From Pholis gunnellus (lineage: Eukaryota > Chordata > Actinopteri > Perciformes > Pholidae), in NCBI GenBank assembly GCA_910591455.2, contig OU342809.1, forward strand, positions 27,669,056 to 27,733,055: DNA of 64,000 nucleotides, in the 5' to 3' direction. The notes below the pieces were generated by a model, which saw only the letters and a list, made by a program, of their open reading frames with translations, searched no databases and had not been told where the DNA came from. The position numbers and the translations under genes were made by a program. Below, in pieces: positions 62,261 to 64,000 of the stretch. Each line of letters starts with the position of its first letter. Within the stretch, counting starts at the first letter, position 1.

Positions 62261-64000
62261 CGGCATAGGTACGAACAGTCTATGTGAAAAATCAGACTTT
62301 TTTTCTTCTTCCTTAAAATGAGGCCAAACTATACTGTCAGCATCTTAGATCTGATCACATTTTGAACCACACCACCTCCAGATGTGATCTGCGGGTTAAG
62401 ATTGTAAATGTCTCTTCTTTTCATTTACGCCTGCTTTAACATTTGTTTTTCTCCCTGAGGACTCATATCCACATACAGATCAAAAACCCTCGTTAATACT
62501 AGGTGTCAATGCATTCCGTACAGCGTGATCACATTGGGAACCACTTGACTCCACGACAAGCCGTCGCAGTAACACTGACCTGGGACACATCACGTTCACG
62601 ACACATCCGCTTTAATAATTTGCATGTTCAATCCAATGACCAATGTGGGCACAATCAAGATAACGAGAATGCATTTTAATAAAATATTGGTTTTCGATTT
62701 ATTTCACCCAGTTTGGTCCAATTCAGTCTATCCCGTCAGACAAAGCCTGTGAAGAGGAAATATGAGGCCGTGGGGTGGATGATCAGTAAGCTGACAACCC
62801 CCTCCATCACCTCCAGTCATTGTGAGCCATTCAGCTGCTTTATTTGTATTAGCAACACAGATATTCTCCTCCATTCAGCCAACGTTGACCCCTGTTGGTC
62901 TTGCTGTGACTCTCGATAATGGATACCTATTCAGCTGCTCTGCCTGCAGCCACACTGAATGACTAACTCGACACCACACTGGGCCTTGTGGCAACAAAGA
63001 TCACCCACACACAGACTGCGCACACTTCCCCTCACTCGTTACCTGTGTCCCGCTGACTTGTACAAGTAAACGCATGCAAGCACTGTCACACAGCACCGGC
63101 TGCAGGCTTTTTAAACGGGAAAAATCTGCATTTCGGTAATGATCGGTAATGTCCAGTAACACTGCTATGCAGTCTTTATTTCTTAGGAGAAATAAAGAAT
63201 AATTAGACTATGCAGTAATCAACTGGATCTCTCTTTGTCTGCTCTGATCTGTTGTTGAAGACTACACTCTTAATGTCAGTAGTCAGATCACTTCACTCTG
63301 CAGTGTATTCGAGCGTACGTCTGTTAGCCGTTCAGAGAAGCTCAGGTTTGGACAAATGATGTCAGTCCAGTTCAAAGGAGATTTGACAGAAACGCTCCAA
63401 GCAGCCGCTCTGAGTCGGCCTATGCTTTTCACATTGCCTCTATTATTACTATGGCGCTTTTCCACAATCGGCGCAGGCTATCGCATCCAAATCCATGAAA
63501 TGTCAAAACGTTTGCCAGGCACATGAATTCTTAAGGTCAGGCCGTGCTTGATGTATGAGGTGTGTCAACATCTCCCGGTGCTAATGTGGTCCACGGGCCT
63601 GCCTGCTGAGGATGAAGTCTCACTGCAAACAACCCAAAAAAAGAAAGAAAAGTCAGATTGTGATTACTTTACACACACACCACCAGCCTATGGCATCCAT
63701 TTAAGAATGACCATCATCATTCCATCAAGGATTCACATTCAGCCCCAAAATAAGGCTGCACTTCACGGAGTAACTGCAGGTGAAAGAACGGACTGGGGGC
63801 TGTGTCTTCTTGACTTGGATCTGATTGTTGTTGTTTTTGTTATGCTCCATAGATTTCTGTGAAATAGAAAAGGACCTCTGCTAAGTCAGGTGCTCCCTTT
63901 CATATCCAACTCTTAGTGTCTTTCTGCTAATAACATGCTAACAAGCTTTTTCGTTCTAGGAGAGACATCTGTGAAGTGTTCTCTGTCTAGCACTCCAAGT
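62261..64000. other. intronic stretch to window end, nothing recognised
   Basis: No exon, RNA or repeat family supported. The last 60 bases were examined for the next ntrk3 exon without success. Confidence 0.35.

Larger units (their letters stand above)
49103..64000 (+). other. ntrk3: ntrk3 intron, 5' part (downstream end outside window)
   Basis: Begins with gtaagt at 49103. The next expected exon (LRR end and C-cap, with the NCSC-type cysteines) was looked for and is not present before 64000. Holds X repeats, a solo LTR, the GGAT satellite, a hAT MITE, a LINE fragment and other MITEs. Confidence 0.82.

Noticed and set aside
63950..64000. Possible acceptor ttctag followed by exon-like sequence at the window end
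   Set aside because: The following sequence has stops in the phase-2 frame needed and no similarity to the TrkC LRR C-cap.

Overview
This window is from a teleost fish nuclear genome, probably a percomorph. It lies inside a single large gene, ntrk3 (neurotrophin receptor tyrosine kinase TrkC, a or b paralogue not decidable), read on the + strand. Only three short coding exons are visible, at 7857-7931, 19818-19889 and 49031-49102, 219 coding bases in 64 kb. All three start and end in phase 2, have good splice sites, and join in frame into consecutive leucine-rich-repeat (LRR) segments of the extracellular domain. The three-exon product matches what I know of vertebrate TrkC (VDMELYTGLQKL, KNPHLRYI, LTTLSWQ) much better than TrkA or TrkB. 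The signal-peptide exon lies upstream and the LRR C-cap, Ig and kinase exons lie downstream of the window.

The rest is intron: more than 7.8 kb upstream (partial), 11.9 kb, 29.1 kb, and more than 14.9 kb downstream (partial). It is full of repeats. From left to right: large Y-family repeats (near 380-1740, 5830-7545, 13960-14630); a broken but nearly full-length LINE of the jockey/CR1/L2 group (8941-12162); a Harbinger-like MITE with an internal (GTAT)n tract; a run of X-family repeats scattered over the window in both orientations; long (CA)n and (GT)n tracts, one starting 8 bases inside the intron after the second exon; two hAT-type MITEs whose 8-bp target duplications are readable (25678-26539 and 56606-57152); four more LINE fragments; two unusual minisatellites with recurring bZIP/E-box-like motifs (35317-35722 and 45660-46045); a 384-bp solo LTR nested in an X repeat (50232-50615); and a 2.3-kb GGAT-based satellite with a higher-order duplication (52893-55206).

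No bacterial-type features, CRISPR arrays, rRNA or tRNA genes were recognised, and no other host gene. Most long open frames are simple repeats or broken retrotransposon coding regions. I did not find a new biological system; the most useful observations are the nested insertions, which give relative ages, and tandem repeats placed where they could affect splicing or transcription of ntrk3.
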